Source of the DNA: Sinonovacula constricta
Lineage: Eukaryota; Mollusca; Bivalvia; Cardiida; Solecurtidae
DNA length: 64,000 nt
NCBI GenBank assembly: GCA_007844125.1
Contig: CM017571.1
Location: forward strand, 26,068,940-26,132,939
Reading direction: 5' to 3'
The translations under genes and the position numbers were made by a program. Below, piece by piece: positions 11,218 through 22,177 of the stretch (position 1 is its first letter; every line of letters begins with the position of its first letter). Below the pieces are notes generated by a model, which ran no database searches, was not told the DNA's origin, and was given only the letters and a program-made list of their open reading frames with translations.

Positions 11218-12384
11218 CTAAAAACTGAAAATTGTTAAAGCCCAACAAATCAATACCTAAATTCATCCTTGTAAAAGCCAACTTAATTAAGTGTCATTAA
11301 CAGTCTGATTGCCCTATTATTATATTGCATCACTTGGCAGGACGACTTCTTGCCTATTTTACTTTCTTTCATTCTTGATAATCTCTAGGACCATGTGTCT
11401 CTTAATCAGTCCCCAAAACTTTGGATGAAATGTGGAACTATAAATTGGGAAAAGATGTCTTCAAAAAAAACTTTGTGGAAATAAAACAAATATTTTGGAG
11501 ATATTTAGCTTGAATGGTTAAGCCAAAGTTTCCTAAAGTGGGTCGTTAGGTTTGGTCTGTTTAGAGCACACTAGCATCATTTATCGTATATGCTATTAAG
11601 CATTTCATATATAATCATTTAAAGAGAAATTCATGCTATTAATTTCAGTCTAAGAAGTTCTATAAATCAGTTACAGCAAATCAACAACAACAAAAAATGC
11701 TTTCAATTTAATTACAAGAATATGTAGTTGAAGTCATTTTTCTTAATAACATTTATAAGAAAATAAATGGAAATAGAAAGTCAAGCTAGTAATTCCATTT
11801 TAGGAAAATAAAATTGCAATCTTTAATCTGTAAACCGTTTTGAGGGAATCAACTAAAAGAGAGAGTCATTCTATTAGTTTCTTATGAAGAAAATGCAGCA
11901 AGAACCTTTTATGCTTTAAACAGTTTTTAAGGAATAACTGAAAACAGAATGCCATGCTATTAATTTCATGGTTCATCTTTCCTCATATCGGTAAGCAGAA
12001 GTTTCTTTTATGTATCTGGTTACAGTCTGCTCAGCTTATCATTCCGTGAGGAGCGGCTATAATTTTCATGATTTTCCTGTTTTCTCTTCCCCATGGAACC
12101 ATGAAACATATTGGAAAGCTATTTTTATCTTCAACACTTACACCATGAAGTAACACTTACACCATGGAAAAGACAACTTGCAAGAACAAGAAGTCCAACT
12201 AGAGACATGTTATTTCATCAATAGGGATTTCATAAGCTTTGCATCAAAATTATTAAGGAGCTGTGGGTTTTTGAAAAAGAATATGTCTGATGTTAAAATG
12301 TGTCTTTCTGTTCCTGCTTCTGTATAGATTCTGTCACATCTTATAGCATTGCTAAGTAAATAAGACTGATTTCTTATTGTTTAT

Positions 12385-13375
12385 GTGTTTGCCTTGAATA
12401 TGGTAGTGAAGGTCTCAGGTTCAAACCTTGTCTTGCCAAAGTCATTAAAAACTTGTAAAGCAGCCTCAATTAATAAAAAAGTAGTTCAACAACAGTTACT
12501 GGCTGCTCTGGTTTCAGTATGATGTGATTCTAATGTTATGTGATGATGGCAAGGTATCATGCCAGGTGTTTGTGGCATGCAATTGACAGTGAAGACAGCA
12601 CTTTATCTGTTTTAGATGACAATATCAACAGCAGCACTTTATCTGTTTCAAATGAACAATTTCAACAGCAGCACTTTATCTGTTTCAAATGAACAATGTC
12701 AACAGCAGCACTGTATCTGTTTTAGATGGACAATGTCAACAGCAGCACTTTATCTGTTTCAGATGAACAATGTCAACAGCAGCACTTTATCTGTTTCAGA
12801 TGAACAATGTCAGCAGCAGCACTTTATCTGTTTCAAATGAACAATGTCAACAGCAGCACTTTATCTGTTTCAAATGAACAATGTCAACAGCAGCACTTTA
12901 TCTGTTTCAAATGAACAATGTCAACAGCAGCACTTTATCTGCTTCAGAAGAACAATGTCAACAGCAGCACTTTATCTGTTTCATATGAACAATGTCAACA
13001 GCAGCACTTTTTCGTTTCAGAAGAACAATGTCAACAGCAGCACTTTATCTGTTTCAGATGAACAATGTCAGCAGCAGCACTTTATCTGTTTCAAATGAAC
13101 AATGTCAACAGCAGCACTTTATCTGTTTCAAATGAACAATGTCAACAGCAGCACTTTATCTGCTTCAGAAGAACAATGTCAACAGCAGCACTTTATCTGT
13201 TTCATATGAACAATGTCAGCAGCAGCACTTTATCTGTTTCAAATGAACAATGTCAACAGCAGCACTTTATCTGTTTCAGATGAACAATGTCAACAGCATC
13301 ACTTTATCTGTTTCAAATGAACAATGTCTTCAGATAACTAAAAGATTGTTGTTGAGACAATTAACGTAACAAACA
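12385..13375 (+). mobile_element. SINE A carrying an expanded internal array
   Basis: B box-like GGTTCAAACCTT at the left, GACAGTGAAGACAGCACTTT where the array starts, and CAGATAACTAAAAGATTGTT with AACAAAC at the right match 29395-29712 in order. The array at 12595-13328 replaces a single 37-bp segment of the SINE. Confidence 0.7.
12595..13328 (+). repeat. 37-bp array within SINE A
   Basis: About 20 units of AACAGCAGCACTTTATCTGT then TTCAAATGAACAATGTC. A multi-unit block with the variants TCAGCAGCAG, CTTCAGAAGAAC and TTCATATGAAC occurs twice, about 259 bp (7 units) apart. Confidence 0.9.
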
Positions 13376-14935
13376 GTAATTCTTCCAAATTGCATACTTG
13401 TTTACTAGAATCTAAAGTTCTGAAGACATGTGAAACAAGTCCTGGAAAGGGTTTGACATAAATGGAAATATTAGTGAAACCTTAACCACACATATTTCAC
13501 AGTCGACTTATACTGTCTTGCTTGTCCTTTGTAAATCTAGGGGAGATTTACCAGCTCATTTATCATCTTGATTTGCTGCCACAATGTATGCAAATCAGTC
13601 AAGAAATGTCTACGAATTATTTTTACTAGTAGGACTTGTATCTGATTTCTGCTGAGAATTGTGAATAAAAGGGTCAACGTATATAGTGGATGCTATTCTG
13701 GTGTAGATAGCTTGGAATTTTTGTCTGAGAGTCAAGGAAACTTGTTACAGTCCTTAGGGTTAAACTTGTTGTTTTTTAGAGAGATATAATGTTACTGGGT
13801 AAAATGTATTTATTTGTCAAAAGTAGAAAGATTGAATTGAAAAAAATGTTTGTTTAACCCAAGTGGATACCAAGTTCACATTTTTGGGAGACGAATCAGG
13901 TGCAGTGTCAGAGCCTTGCTGCTGGGTTCCCTTAACTTTTCTTTGTTAAGAAAACTATATCCATTCCTATTCAAAGTGCATCTCTGCAACTAAGAGCTTT
14001 ATAGAATGATTTTTAAAACAAGCCTTTTAAGTTATAAGTATTTATAATAATCGTTTCAAATTTATTACATTGCTCAATTTAATACAAAAGAAAACTACCA
14101 AGAACTTAACAAGATTTATTACTGATTTATGTATAGTCAGTTGGAAAACAAGTTCTTTTATTTGATTTTACTGAAGGAAGCCATGCAGATTTTAAGTATT
14201 TAAAACCATGTCTTAAAATTCAGTCTGTGTATAAAATTCAGAGTAGAAAGAAGCTAAAAGATATATTTCTAAAAGAAGATGTGCAGAAAGAAAGAATTCA
14301 CGGAGCAGTCTACATGTACAAGGTTAAGTGATGTTTTTTTAAATACTGATATAACAAGAGCAGACAATCCCCATCATGGCTAGTAACTTGTCTGGATGTC
14401 TTGTTTATTGTAATGAGCAAAGTCAGACAAGGTGGAAAATATTGACAAAAAGGGAAGAAAGCAATGAATCCATATTTTCTGGTGAAGTCTGCTAGTTGTA
14501 ATACCATGTTTTATTATGTATTTTTTCTGCAACAGATAGAAACAGGTTCTGGGGTTGATCGTTTTTCCATTACTTATGAGACTGAGCTCAGACTCTTGGA
14601 AACATGCAGTTATGCAGAAATTTTTTATGCTGCCCTGATGGGTCCTACATATGTACATCCCATGTATATATTTCTAAAAAAAAAGCCATGGAAACAGCCT
14701 TTAATAAAAATACAATTGAAAATTCAAATTTTAGGGGTGTTTTTATTAGCCAGTATTTATGTGTATTTTCGCTGTTAACCACAAGATGGTTTATTAGTTA
14801 TGTTTTTGTTTCAGACGTTCAATGGTACCTTTCATATTCATGGCTGCAGAACTGTGTTCAAAATGGAATTGCTAAAAATGTGACTATTTTCTAGTTACAT
14901 ATCGCATGACTTTTTAATGATTTAACTTTTTTCAG

Positions 14936-14991
14936 GGATACCCATGGCTATATGACACCAGAAATGCCCCACAATTGAACTGCTTGTGATT
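14936..14991 (+). pseudogene. Decayed partial copy of GRK2 exon 3 (pseudo-exon)
   Basis: Ungapped alignment to the functional exon start at 15134 (constant offset 198 bp) gives 43 of 56 identical bases by hand count. The preceding TTTTTTCAG acceptor is intact. Joined to exon 2 in the proper phase it would read VDTHGYMTPEMPHN then TGA at 14976-14978, so the invariant Gly becomes Asp, APE becomes TPE, and a stop follows. No clear donor is seen. It is best read as an old tandem exon duplication that died. If it were spliced in, it would act as a stop-containing exon. Confidence 0.85.
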
Positions 14992-15133
14992 TTATATTTC
15001 ATTTTAATTTTATATATAAAATAGAAATATGATATAAAATGATCTGATTAGCCATCTTTTGATCCAAGACAAGAGTTTAAAATAATTGGTCAGCTGAAAT
15101 TGTTATGACTTACAAGTTGCTTTTGTGTTTCAG

Positions 15134-15241
15134 TGGTACCCACGGCTATATGGCTCCAGAAGTGCTCCAGAAGGGAACAGCATATGATTCCAGTGCAGAT
15201 TGGTTCTCCTTTGGTTGCATGCTTTACAAGTTATTAAAGGG
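15134..15241 (+). CDS. GRK2: GRK2-like kinase, coding exon 3 (activation segment, APE motif)
   Basis: Encodes window residues 104-138 with split codons at both ends: Val103, completed by its first base, and Gly139, of which it supplies GG. It reads [20 protein letters not shown] then [15 protein letters not shown], containing the APE motif and the GRK-typical short, unphosphorylated activation segment. The acceptor is TTTGTGTTTCAG and the donor is GTACGT. An 8091-bp intron precedes it. A decayed copy of its first half sits 198 bp upstream, at 14936-14991. A Helentron-like element begins only about 40 bp after the donor. Confidence 0.96.
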
Positions 15242-15279
15242 GTACGTAAATCAGAAGTCACATTTTATGGGATTTTTTA

Positions 15280-15781
15280 TTAGCTCACCTGAGCACAATG
15301 TGAACTTTTCTGATACTAACAATTTGCTTGAGAAATGCTAGAGGCTACAGTTTTTCCCCAATCTTTACCAGAATTAACCAGAATGTTTGTCTGCCAAAAT
15401 TCTTGCAATTCATGTGAGGTCTAAAACTAGGTCACTAGGTCAAATTTTAGAAAAAACCTTGTGAAGACGCTAGTGGCCATATTATGGGCCAATCTTCACT
15501 GAACTTCGCCAGAATGTTTGTCCGCATAAGATCTTGGATGAGTTTGTAACTGGGTAACATTGGGTTGAAATGTAGGTCACTAGCCACATTTATGGCCCAA
15601 TGTCCACCAAATTTGGCCAGAATGTTTGTCTGCATAAAAACTGGGATAAGTTTATAACTGGGTCATGTTGGTTCAGAAAGTAGGTCACTAGGCAAAACTC
15701 CTAATTACTTGGCACCAGATATAAGCCTACCTAAAGCCATGTCCTCAGTTGAGCGATTAACGACCATCATGGTCCTCTTGT
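15280..15781 (+). mobile_element. Helentron-like non-autonomous element, copy 2
   Basis: Begins TTAGCTCACCTGAGC about 40 bp after the exon 3 donor and ends GAGCGATTAACGACC, ATCATGGTCCTCTTGT. It has a few diverged internal units (CAATCTT, CCAGAATGTTTGTC). It is the oldest-looking of the four copies by divergence. Confidence 0.75.
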
Positions 15782-16284
15782 ATTTTTTAAGCCTTTAATT
15801 ATTTCTGGCTGAAAAAGTACATATACATATTCCAGTGTAACCTTGAACAGCTGGTGTAGTTAATTGGGAAATTAAATTAAAGCTTTAATATTCCTGATCA
15901 GTTTGGACAATTGCTTAATTGAACTTTTTTAAATACAAATAGCTTGATGCTTACTGAAACTTTTGTAGAGTTTTTTTTTATTATTGCAATTGAACTTTTG
16001 TTACAGCTCCGATAAAAATGTATAAAAGTAAAATTCTCTGGAGTTCTATTTGGGCTGGAGTCTTTGTTACACAGATGGAAAATTTCACTTTAAACAATTT
16101 TTATATATATATATATATAAAGCTGTTTTAACAAAAAGAAAAGCTAGCTATAAACAGTGATAATATACAGAAAACCCACAATCTTAGCATAACTTGTGGC
16201 CCAGATTGATAATATGGAAAGAGTTAAGATTTAATTATGCCAATTCAAAATGGATGTAACATATATAAAGTAATGTTTTCATTT

Positions 16285-16738
16285 AAAATATAGACCATAT
16301 ATATATCTATTTATTTATTTATATATATATATAATATATAAAGTGTTGGATGGTGTTGCAGAAGATGTACACTGAAAAACATGTAGCTATATATTTTGTT
16401 ATTAAAGTTCAGCTTTTGTTATTAAAGTTAGGCTTTTTATTTAAACGCGCTATGATGGAATCATCTACTTAGAAAATATTGTGGGAAAGTCATTAAGGCT
16501 GACTGTAAACATGGCAGAAAGTGCAGAAAAAGAGGTAGCCATTTTGATGATTCAGAAGAATCAGTAGTGATTTCTAGTATTTACAAAAGGGGAAAAAGTA
16601 AATGTGTCTGACTACTTGTTGATTAATAATGTTGAAATTTTGGCTAATACAATGTATCAGATATGGAAATATTGATGAATTTCATGAAGCAGGTACTAAA
16701 ACAGGCACTAAAACAGCTTAACTAAACAAACACGCAGG
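16285..16738 (+). repeat. Dispersed repeat, copy 2
   Basis: Counterpart of 2275-2790. It differs by a TA/TTTA microsatellite expansion (16298-16342) where the other copy has a short ATATATATTA, and by a deletion after the AAAGTTAGGCTTT block. Confidence 0.75.
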
Positions 16739-16795
16739 TTAGAGACCCAAGACCCACGACAAATGTCTGGGTAGAACTGCTCGAAGACAGTTGGT
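16738..16795 (-). mobile_element. SINE B fragment, minus strand
   Basis: Reverse complement reads GTTCTACCCAGACATTTGTC, the most conserved piece of SINE B. Confidence 0.5.
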
Positions 16796-17084
16796 CTCGG
16801 ACTCAAGCTCTAAGTTTTATATCCTTAGATCCTCATACTGTGAACACTGAGATTATTAGTGGTGCTTGATGGCTGATAAGCTTCATGTTAGATTGAGGTT
16901 ACTTATAGAATTATGCCATCTGTTCATAACATTTCCTTATACTCTTGGCATAATGTTTCCGTGTACTCTTGGCTTTATTGCTTCACCTTATATCATGATA
17001 ACTTGCCAGTCAGTTGTCATGTTGTTTTTACATGGTCTTCATGAAGGCAGCACTTAATCAAGTTTATGAAAACTTTTTTTTTTT

Positions 17085-17235
17085 CATATGGAGAGGCCTT
17101 TCAGCTGACCTGCACTAGTGGTTCTACCCATATATCTATATATGTATAGTATCGTCCTGCACTATAATAAACTGGACATCATCCACATGACCATAGTTGT
17201 GTCTGTGCATGTAACAAAAATAGAACAAACACTCA
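17085..17235 (+). mobile_element. SINE B tail fragment
   Basis: GGAGAGGCCTTTCAGCTGAC, TAGTGGTTCTACCC and ATGACCATAGTTGTGTC match the conserved SINE B 3' part; the tRNA-like head is missing. Confidence 0.6.
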
Positions 17236-18289
17236 AAATTAAATTAAAGCAGCTCCACACAACTTGCACCTACATTTAATGTTCCATTTCTCATATAATT
17301 GTTCAAAAGTAAACAGCCAAAGGTGTAACTAATTTAGACATTGATTAACTCAAAAGGCTGAGACTATTGCACTATCGCTGTTTTGAAAGTAAAGTTTCCA
17401 GCACTCTGTTAGGATTTTTTCTGTAAATGTTGAAATATTCAAGATCTCACACACATATTTCTTTAAACAGCCCTTTGACAATTTCAGAATAAGTGTAAAA
17501 CAATTTCTAAATAGAAAAGTGGCACAGATAGATTTCCTTCCCTCTCAGATCTTGCGTGAGGAAATTTTTTTTTTTCCAAATCAAACAGTACAGTATAACA
17601 TGCATTTCAATGCTGCAAAAAGGATGCATATTTACAACTGCATAACAGCTGCAAAAGACATGCCATAAATACAGCATTTAAAACATTGGAAGGCAAAAAG
17701 TGTCATTTTTATTCCAGAGCTAGCACATTGAAGACACCAAAAACTGCCAAAGGAAAGCACAATATCAAATAAAAGTCCAAATGTCAGATACACTGTATAT
17801 ACAATGCTTTTATGTCTTAGATTAATTGTATAACCATTTTATATGGTTAATACTCTTTAGGTAATTTTACAAACAACTGACATTCCAGATGTTTTTATAT
17901 GGATCATAAAAATATAAAAACAATTAGTTACAAGTATACCCACATTAAGACACAAAACAAAATATAAAACATGTCTGCATTTTAAACAAAAAGTTGACAA
18001 ATTGTTTAATTTCTGAAAAATTGCTGTAAAACATGCCTTTCTCTGCAGTGGAAAGTGTACTATTGTTCACAGAGCAGTTGCATTTTAGATGCACCCATTC
18101 AAAAGTAGCATCAAGAACTTGTAAAAATAAATTGTTTATTAATTTAAGAATAATTGCATTTCAGACGCTCAGTAAAAGGTTTACATCAAATAAATAAACA
18201 TAATATCAGGGCCATTTAAGTAAACATGCTTGTTTATCTAAATTGATCTAGACTTCCAGTATATTTTGTTAGAAATCATTTGAGGTGTA

Positions 18290-19450
18290 TTTATCCATGG
18301 CATGTCTTCTACAAATGTTGTTCTGGTTACTGGAACTGTCTGGTTTCATCTTAGACCAGTTTCTATAGATTGCTTTAACCGTCTGCTTATAAACATTGCA
18401 ACCCAAAGTGTCAAGAAGGTTCTTCAAAGTGGATACAGATGTTTCTAATCCATCGAGACCAGATCACAGACTTGAAGCATAAATGCTTCATCTATAAAAT
18501 GTCCATATAAGGAGTTAGAACCATTAAGCATCCATTAGTAGGAGGAAAATTGAAATAGACAAACTGGAGTTGACAGGCATGTGTTTGCACTGGCCGACAG
18601 TTTGTCATACTCACCATGCTGTTTATTATTTTTCTACATACTGTTAGTTACTTGAAACTGTCTGGTAAAAAACATTGCAATCCTTACTATCAGGAATGAT
18701 CTAGTTAGTGAATGACAATGTTTCAAATCCTGGGAGAGCAAATCACAGACTCCTAGCAAAAATGTTGCATCTCAATATGTCCATATAAGTTAAAACCTTT
18801 CTCTGTCAATTATTGCATTGTCTCAAGAAAATGAAGATTGATCCTTAACATTTTTGGAAGAAGATTTTGATAAATACATCCCAGAAACCACTTCTGGTCA
18901 TTATACTGATAACCAGCTATTGTTGTGGAGAATGATCTCTGACAAATATCTGGATAGAACCACCTGCACACCGCACATAAAGTCATTCACCCAGAACAGG
19001 GCTCAAAATCTTATACTAGGGCTAAGCAGTCAGAGGAGTTACTAATACTATCTACTCTACCACTATGGGTGCCGCCCATAGAAATGTACAATCTGGAGAT
19101 GACAAGCATCAGTTTGCACTAACTGACAAGTTCTTCATAACTTTGTTGTTGAATGATTCCTTACTATTTTTATCATTTTTCATAACCTGACTTGTCTTTG
19201 ACCAATGTTTTTTTTATAGCCTGAGCTGTCTGACCACAAACATTGCAGCAATAAATGTGTAGTAAACTCCTTACAGATGTTTCTCTTCTAAAAGGCCAAG
19301 GCATTAGCACTGAATTTGAACATGAAAACTTTTTGTTGCCACAATTATGTACATATAAGAGTTATAATGTTTCTGCATGACTTACTATACAAACCAGAGT
19401 CAACACTTGTATGTTTGTACTAGCTCACTGATTTTTGAGTCTTATTCGTA
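18290..19450 (+). repeat. Degenerate repeat of about 350 bp, three copies
   Basis: Blocks AAACTGTCTGGT, AACATTGCAA, GATGTTTCTAATC, AAATCACAGACT, ATGTCCATATAAG and GACAGGCATGTGTTTGCACT recur in order around 18300, 18650 and 19190. A SINE B copy is inserted at 18895-19075. Confidence 0.6.
18895..19075 (-). mobile_element. SINE B, minus strand
   Basis: On the minus strand it reads GTGGTAGAGTAGATAG, then AGTAACTCCTCTGACTGCTT as in the head of 59085-59450, then the tail GTGGTTCTATCCAGATATTT. It is inserted in a degenerate three-copy repeat. Confidence 0.65.
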
Positions 19451-20043
19451 GATTTTTATATTTCTGCACTGGGCAGAATCTAATGGTTCACAACAGAAAA
19501 GATGTACAGTTTGCGAAACATACATGAAGATGAACATCATTTACTTTGTATTAAAAAATGAGAAACACAAAAATAAAAGACACAACTATAAATTATAATG
19601 CAAGTTGTTTTACATGATAAAAATGTACTTAAAAACAAACAGCATTTAACTTTTCCAGTAATCTAAGTAAGAAGAAAACTATAAATTTATGAACTGATTA
19701 TAAATAAAATAACATAAAATTGATTGATGTTGTTTTTTCATACATTTTATTATAATATTTATTTCTTCTTTGTTATTATCCTGTTGTCTGGTCCTTTGTT
19801 TAAAATCCCTATGTCTGATCCTTTGTTATAATCCTGTAGTCTGCTCTTTTGTTTTAATCCTGTTGACTGGTTCTTTGTTATATAATGCTGTTGTCTGGTT
19901 CTTTATTATTATCCCTTTGTCTTGTCCTTTTTTTATAATCCTGTTGTTTGGTCCTTGTTATAATCCTGTTGTTTGGTATTTTGTTATAATCCCATTGTTT
20001 GGTCCTTTGTGATAATGCTTTTGTTTGGTCCTTTTTATAATCA

Positions 20044-20070
20044 GAACAGAACAAACAATTTGTTCTGTTC
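20044..20070. repeat. Palindrome in the 26-bp array, copy 1
   Basis: GAACAGAACAAA, CAA, TTTGTTCTGTTC: perfect 12-bp arms with a 3-nt spacer. Confidence 0.9.
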
Positions 20071-20578
20071 CTTTGTTAAAATCCATATGTCTGGTCCTTT
20101 GTTATAATCCTGCTGTTTGGTCCTTTGTTATAATCCTGCTGTTTGGTCCTTTGTTATAATCCTGCTGTTTGGTCCTTTGTTATAATCCTGCTATTTGGTC
20201 CTTTGTTATAATCCTGCTATTTGGTCCTTTGTTATAATCCTGCTGTTTGGTCCTTTGTTATAATCCTGCTGTTTGGTCCTTTGATATAATCCTGCTGTTT
20301 GGTCCTTTGTTATAATCCTGCTATCTGGTCCTTTGTTATAATCCTGCTGTTTGGTCCTTTGTTATAATCCTGCTGTTTGGTCCTTTGTTATAATCCTGCT
20401 GTTTGGTCCTTTGTTATAATCCTGCTGTGTGGTCCTTTGTTATAATCCTGCTGTTTGGTCCTTTGTTATAATCCTGCTGTTTGGTCCTTTGTTATAATTC
20501 TGTTCTTTGGTTCTTTGTTATAATTCTGTTGATTTGTCCTTTGTGATAATGCTTTTGTTTGTTCTTTTTTTATAATCA

Positions 20579-20605
20579 GAACAGAACAAACAATTTGTTC
20601 TGTTC
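20579..20605. repeat. Palindrome in the 26-bp array, copy 2
   Basis: Identical arms and spacer to copy 1, 535 bp away, with the same flanks (GATAATGCTTTTGTTTG before, CCTTTGTTA after). Confidence 0.9.
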
Positions 20606-20877
20606 CTTTGTTATAAAAATTTATGTTATGTTATAATCCATACGTCTGGTCCTTTGTTATAATCATGTTGTTTGGTCCTTTGTTATAATCCTGTTGTTTG
20701 GTCCTTTGTTATAATCCTGTTGTTTGGTCCTTTGATATAATCCTGTTGTTTGGTTCTGTGTTATAATCCTGTTGTCTTGTCGTTTGTTATAATCCCTATG
20801 ACGGGTTCTTTGTTATAATGCTGTTGGTGAATTTTGGTTTTTAATGACAGTGACAGAAACATTTTTCTATCTTTCAG

Positions 20878-20944
20878 ACACAGTCCATTTCGGCAACATA
20901 AAACCAAAGATAAACATGAGATAGATAGAATGACAATGACAATG
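20878..20944 (+). CDS. GRK2: GRK2-like kinase, coding exon 4 (small C-lobe exon)
   Basis: A 67-bp exon. Its first A completes Gly139, and the rest encodes residues 140-161, [20 protein letters not shown] then TM, a C-lobe signature strongly conserved in GRK2/3 orthologues. It ends in phase 0. The acceptor is ATCTTTCAG and the donor is GTAAGT. A 26-bp minisatellite array ends about 50 bp before the exon, so the usual branch-point region lies at the edge of a repeat. The small size and unusual upstream sequence make its splicing efficiency worth noting, but coding conservation leaves little doubt it is real. Confidence 0.95.
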
Positions 20945-21438
20945 GTAAGTATAATAATGAAACTGTTAATCATTCATATATATATATTACCTTCTGTTGT
21001 CATGGCAATTTTGTTATATCTTATTTATTACTCTTTTTTAAGTTGAGGTTAAATTTCTGACTTTATATGAAATAAAATGTAAATTACATGGCAAGAAAAT
21101 AATGTTTGATTTTTTTTTGATAAACAAATAGTGGTGGTGGTTTTAATGGTATTCAGGGATGCTTTTCTCTTGTATAATGGTACATAATCATTTGTAAACA
21201 GTAGAGAAAAGTATATGACTAGCAAAATTATATCTGAGTTCTTAGAAATATTAGCAGATAACTGTAAATTTCCAGCCATAAATGAGTCATCTTGAAATAA
21301 AAATTGTCATAGCTTAAGATCCATATCAGCTTTAGATTTCTCTTGACATTGGTCATAAGGTCCATGCCTTAGACCGACTTGCACATCCCAGAAACAATCT
21401 TTTAACAAAGTTTTTTCTATTTCTATTTATTTTTACAG

Positions 21439-21462
21439 ACAATACCTGAGGTAGTGAAAATA
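21439..21462 (+). other. Candidate 24-nt microexon inside GRK2 intron 4
   Basis: A pyrimidine-rich stretch ending TTTTTACAG precedes 24 bases that are open in the phase needed after exon 4 (phase 0) and are followed directly by GTGAGT, a strong donor. Inclusion would add TIPEVVKI between ...DRMTMTM and NVDLPDS without a frameshift. Known GRK2 proteins have no residues here, so this is either a lineage-specific alternative exon or a chance arrangement. A short TIR element starts within a few bases of the donor. Confidence 0.25.
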
Positions 21463-21465
21463 GTG

Positions 21466-21713
21466 AGTAGGTCCTTTTAGTTGGCATTCTTGGATTTTAT
21501 AGTCTTTTTTTTTTTTAGAGTCAATTTTAATATTAATTTTCAATTTTTTTATAAAAATATCATTGTATCAAATATGTTACGTAAACGTAAATCTGGACAT
21601 GTGTGTTGACTGAAATAAGTCATACATGACAATGTATGCATATATTAATATGCTCGGCAAAAGTACAACCATAAAATCCAAGTTATCCAAATGAAAGGAC
21701 CTACTTGCGGTAA
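21466..21713. mobile_element. Short TIR element (TA-type MITE), copy 1
   Basis: The left end TAGGTCCTTTTAGTTGG..CTTGGATTTTATAG matches the reverse complement of the right end ..ATAAAATCCAAG..CCAAATGAAAGGACCTA. The boundary TA could be a Tc1/mariner-type target duplication. It starts immediately after the candidate microexon. Confidence 0.7.
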
Positions 21714-22177
21714 GAAAGTACATGTATGAATGGGAGACTAGTCTTTAAAGTCCCTCACTGTCTTTGACATTGGCTTTTAGGTGTCAAGAGAAAAATGCTC
21801 AGTTAATAACAGCCTTTTTTTTAAGATATTTTTTTTTTTTCTTTAAGAAAAAAAAGGATCTTTTGTTATGTGTCGGTATCTGTGCTGGTACTGGTTAACC
21901 TTTTTGTTAACAAAATCTTACATATATTCTCTTGAATCTTGCATTACTCTATCACTATGAAAAGCAGAAAACTATGAAAAGCAGAAACCATTTCAAAAGG
22001 GCAGGTAAATTTATTAAGTTTGGCAGAGTTATGCCCCCTTTTCAACTAAGAATTATGCTTTCCAGCCCTAAGAAAAGTGGAGCGCACTATCTACAAGCAA
22101 CTATTGTTGTTGTTTTTGTCATGATTCATTCAATTAGTTTCATTTGATCAGGTCTTGATATAGGCTATCCTGCTGGA

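Larger units (their letters stand above)
7043..15133 (+). other. GRK2 intron 2 (phase 2)
   Basis: GT-AG intron of 8091 bp. It contains SINE B copies (7490-7870, 8085-8290), a 57-bp two-unit repeat (8541-8660), a degenerate repeat (9590-9860), a purine-rich tract (10066-10440), minisatellites (7605-7775, 10965-11217, 12595-13328), a SINE A shell (12385-13375) and the exon 3 pseudo-copy. A weak 100-130 bp repeat with the shared motif ATGCTATTAATTTCA spans about 11580-11970. 7043-7489 and 13376-14930 show nothing. Confidence 0.85.
19770..20826 (+). repeat. 26-bp array next to GRK2 exon 4
   Basis: About 38 units of TTTGTTATAATCCTGCTGTT then TGGTCC. Central units (20100-20500) are nearly identical, edges are diverged. 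It contains two copies of a perfect 12-bp inverted repeat (20044-20070, 20579-20605). It ends about 50 bp before the exon. Confidence 0.9.
15242..20877 (+). other. GRK2 intron 3 (phase 2)
   Basis: GT-AG intron of 5636 bp. It holds a Helentron-like element (15280-15781), TA microsatellites (16104-16123, 16298-16342), a dispersed repeat (16285-16738), SINE B pieces (16738-16795, 17085-17235, 18895-19075), a degenerate three-copy repeat (about 18290-19450) and the 26-bp array (19770-20826). 17236-18280 is AT-rich with no feature seen. Confidence 0.85.
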
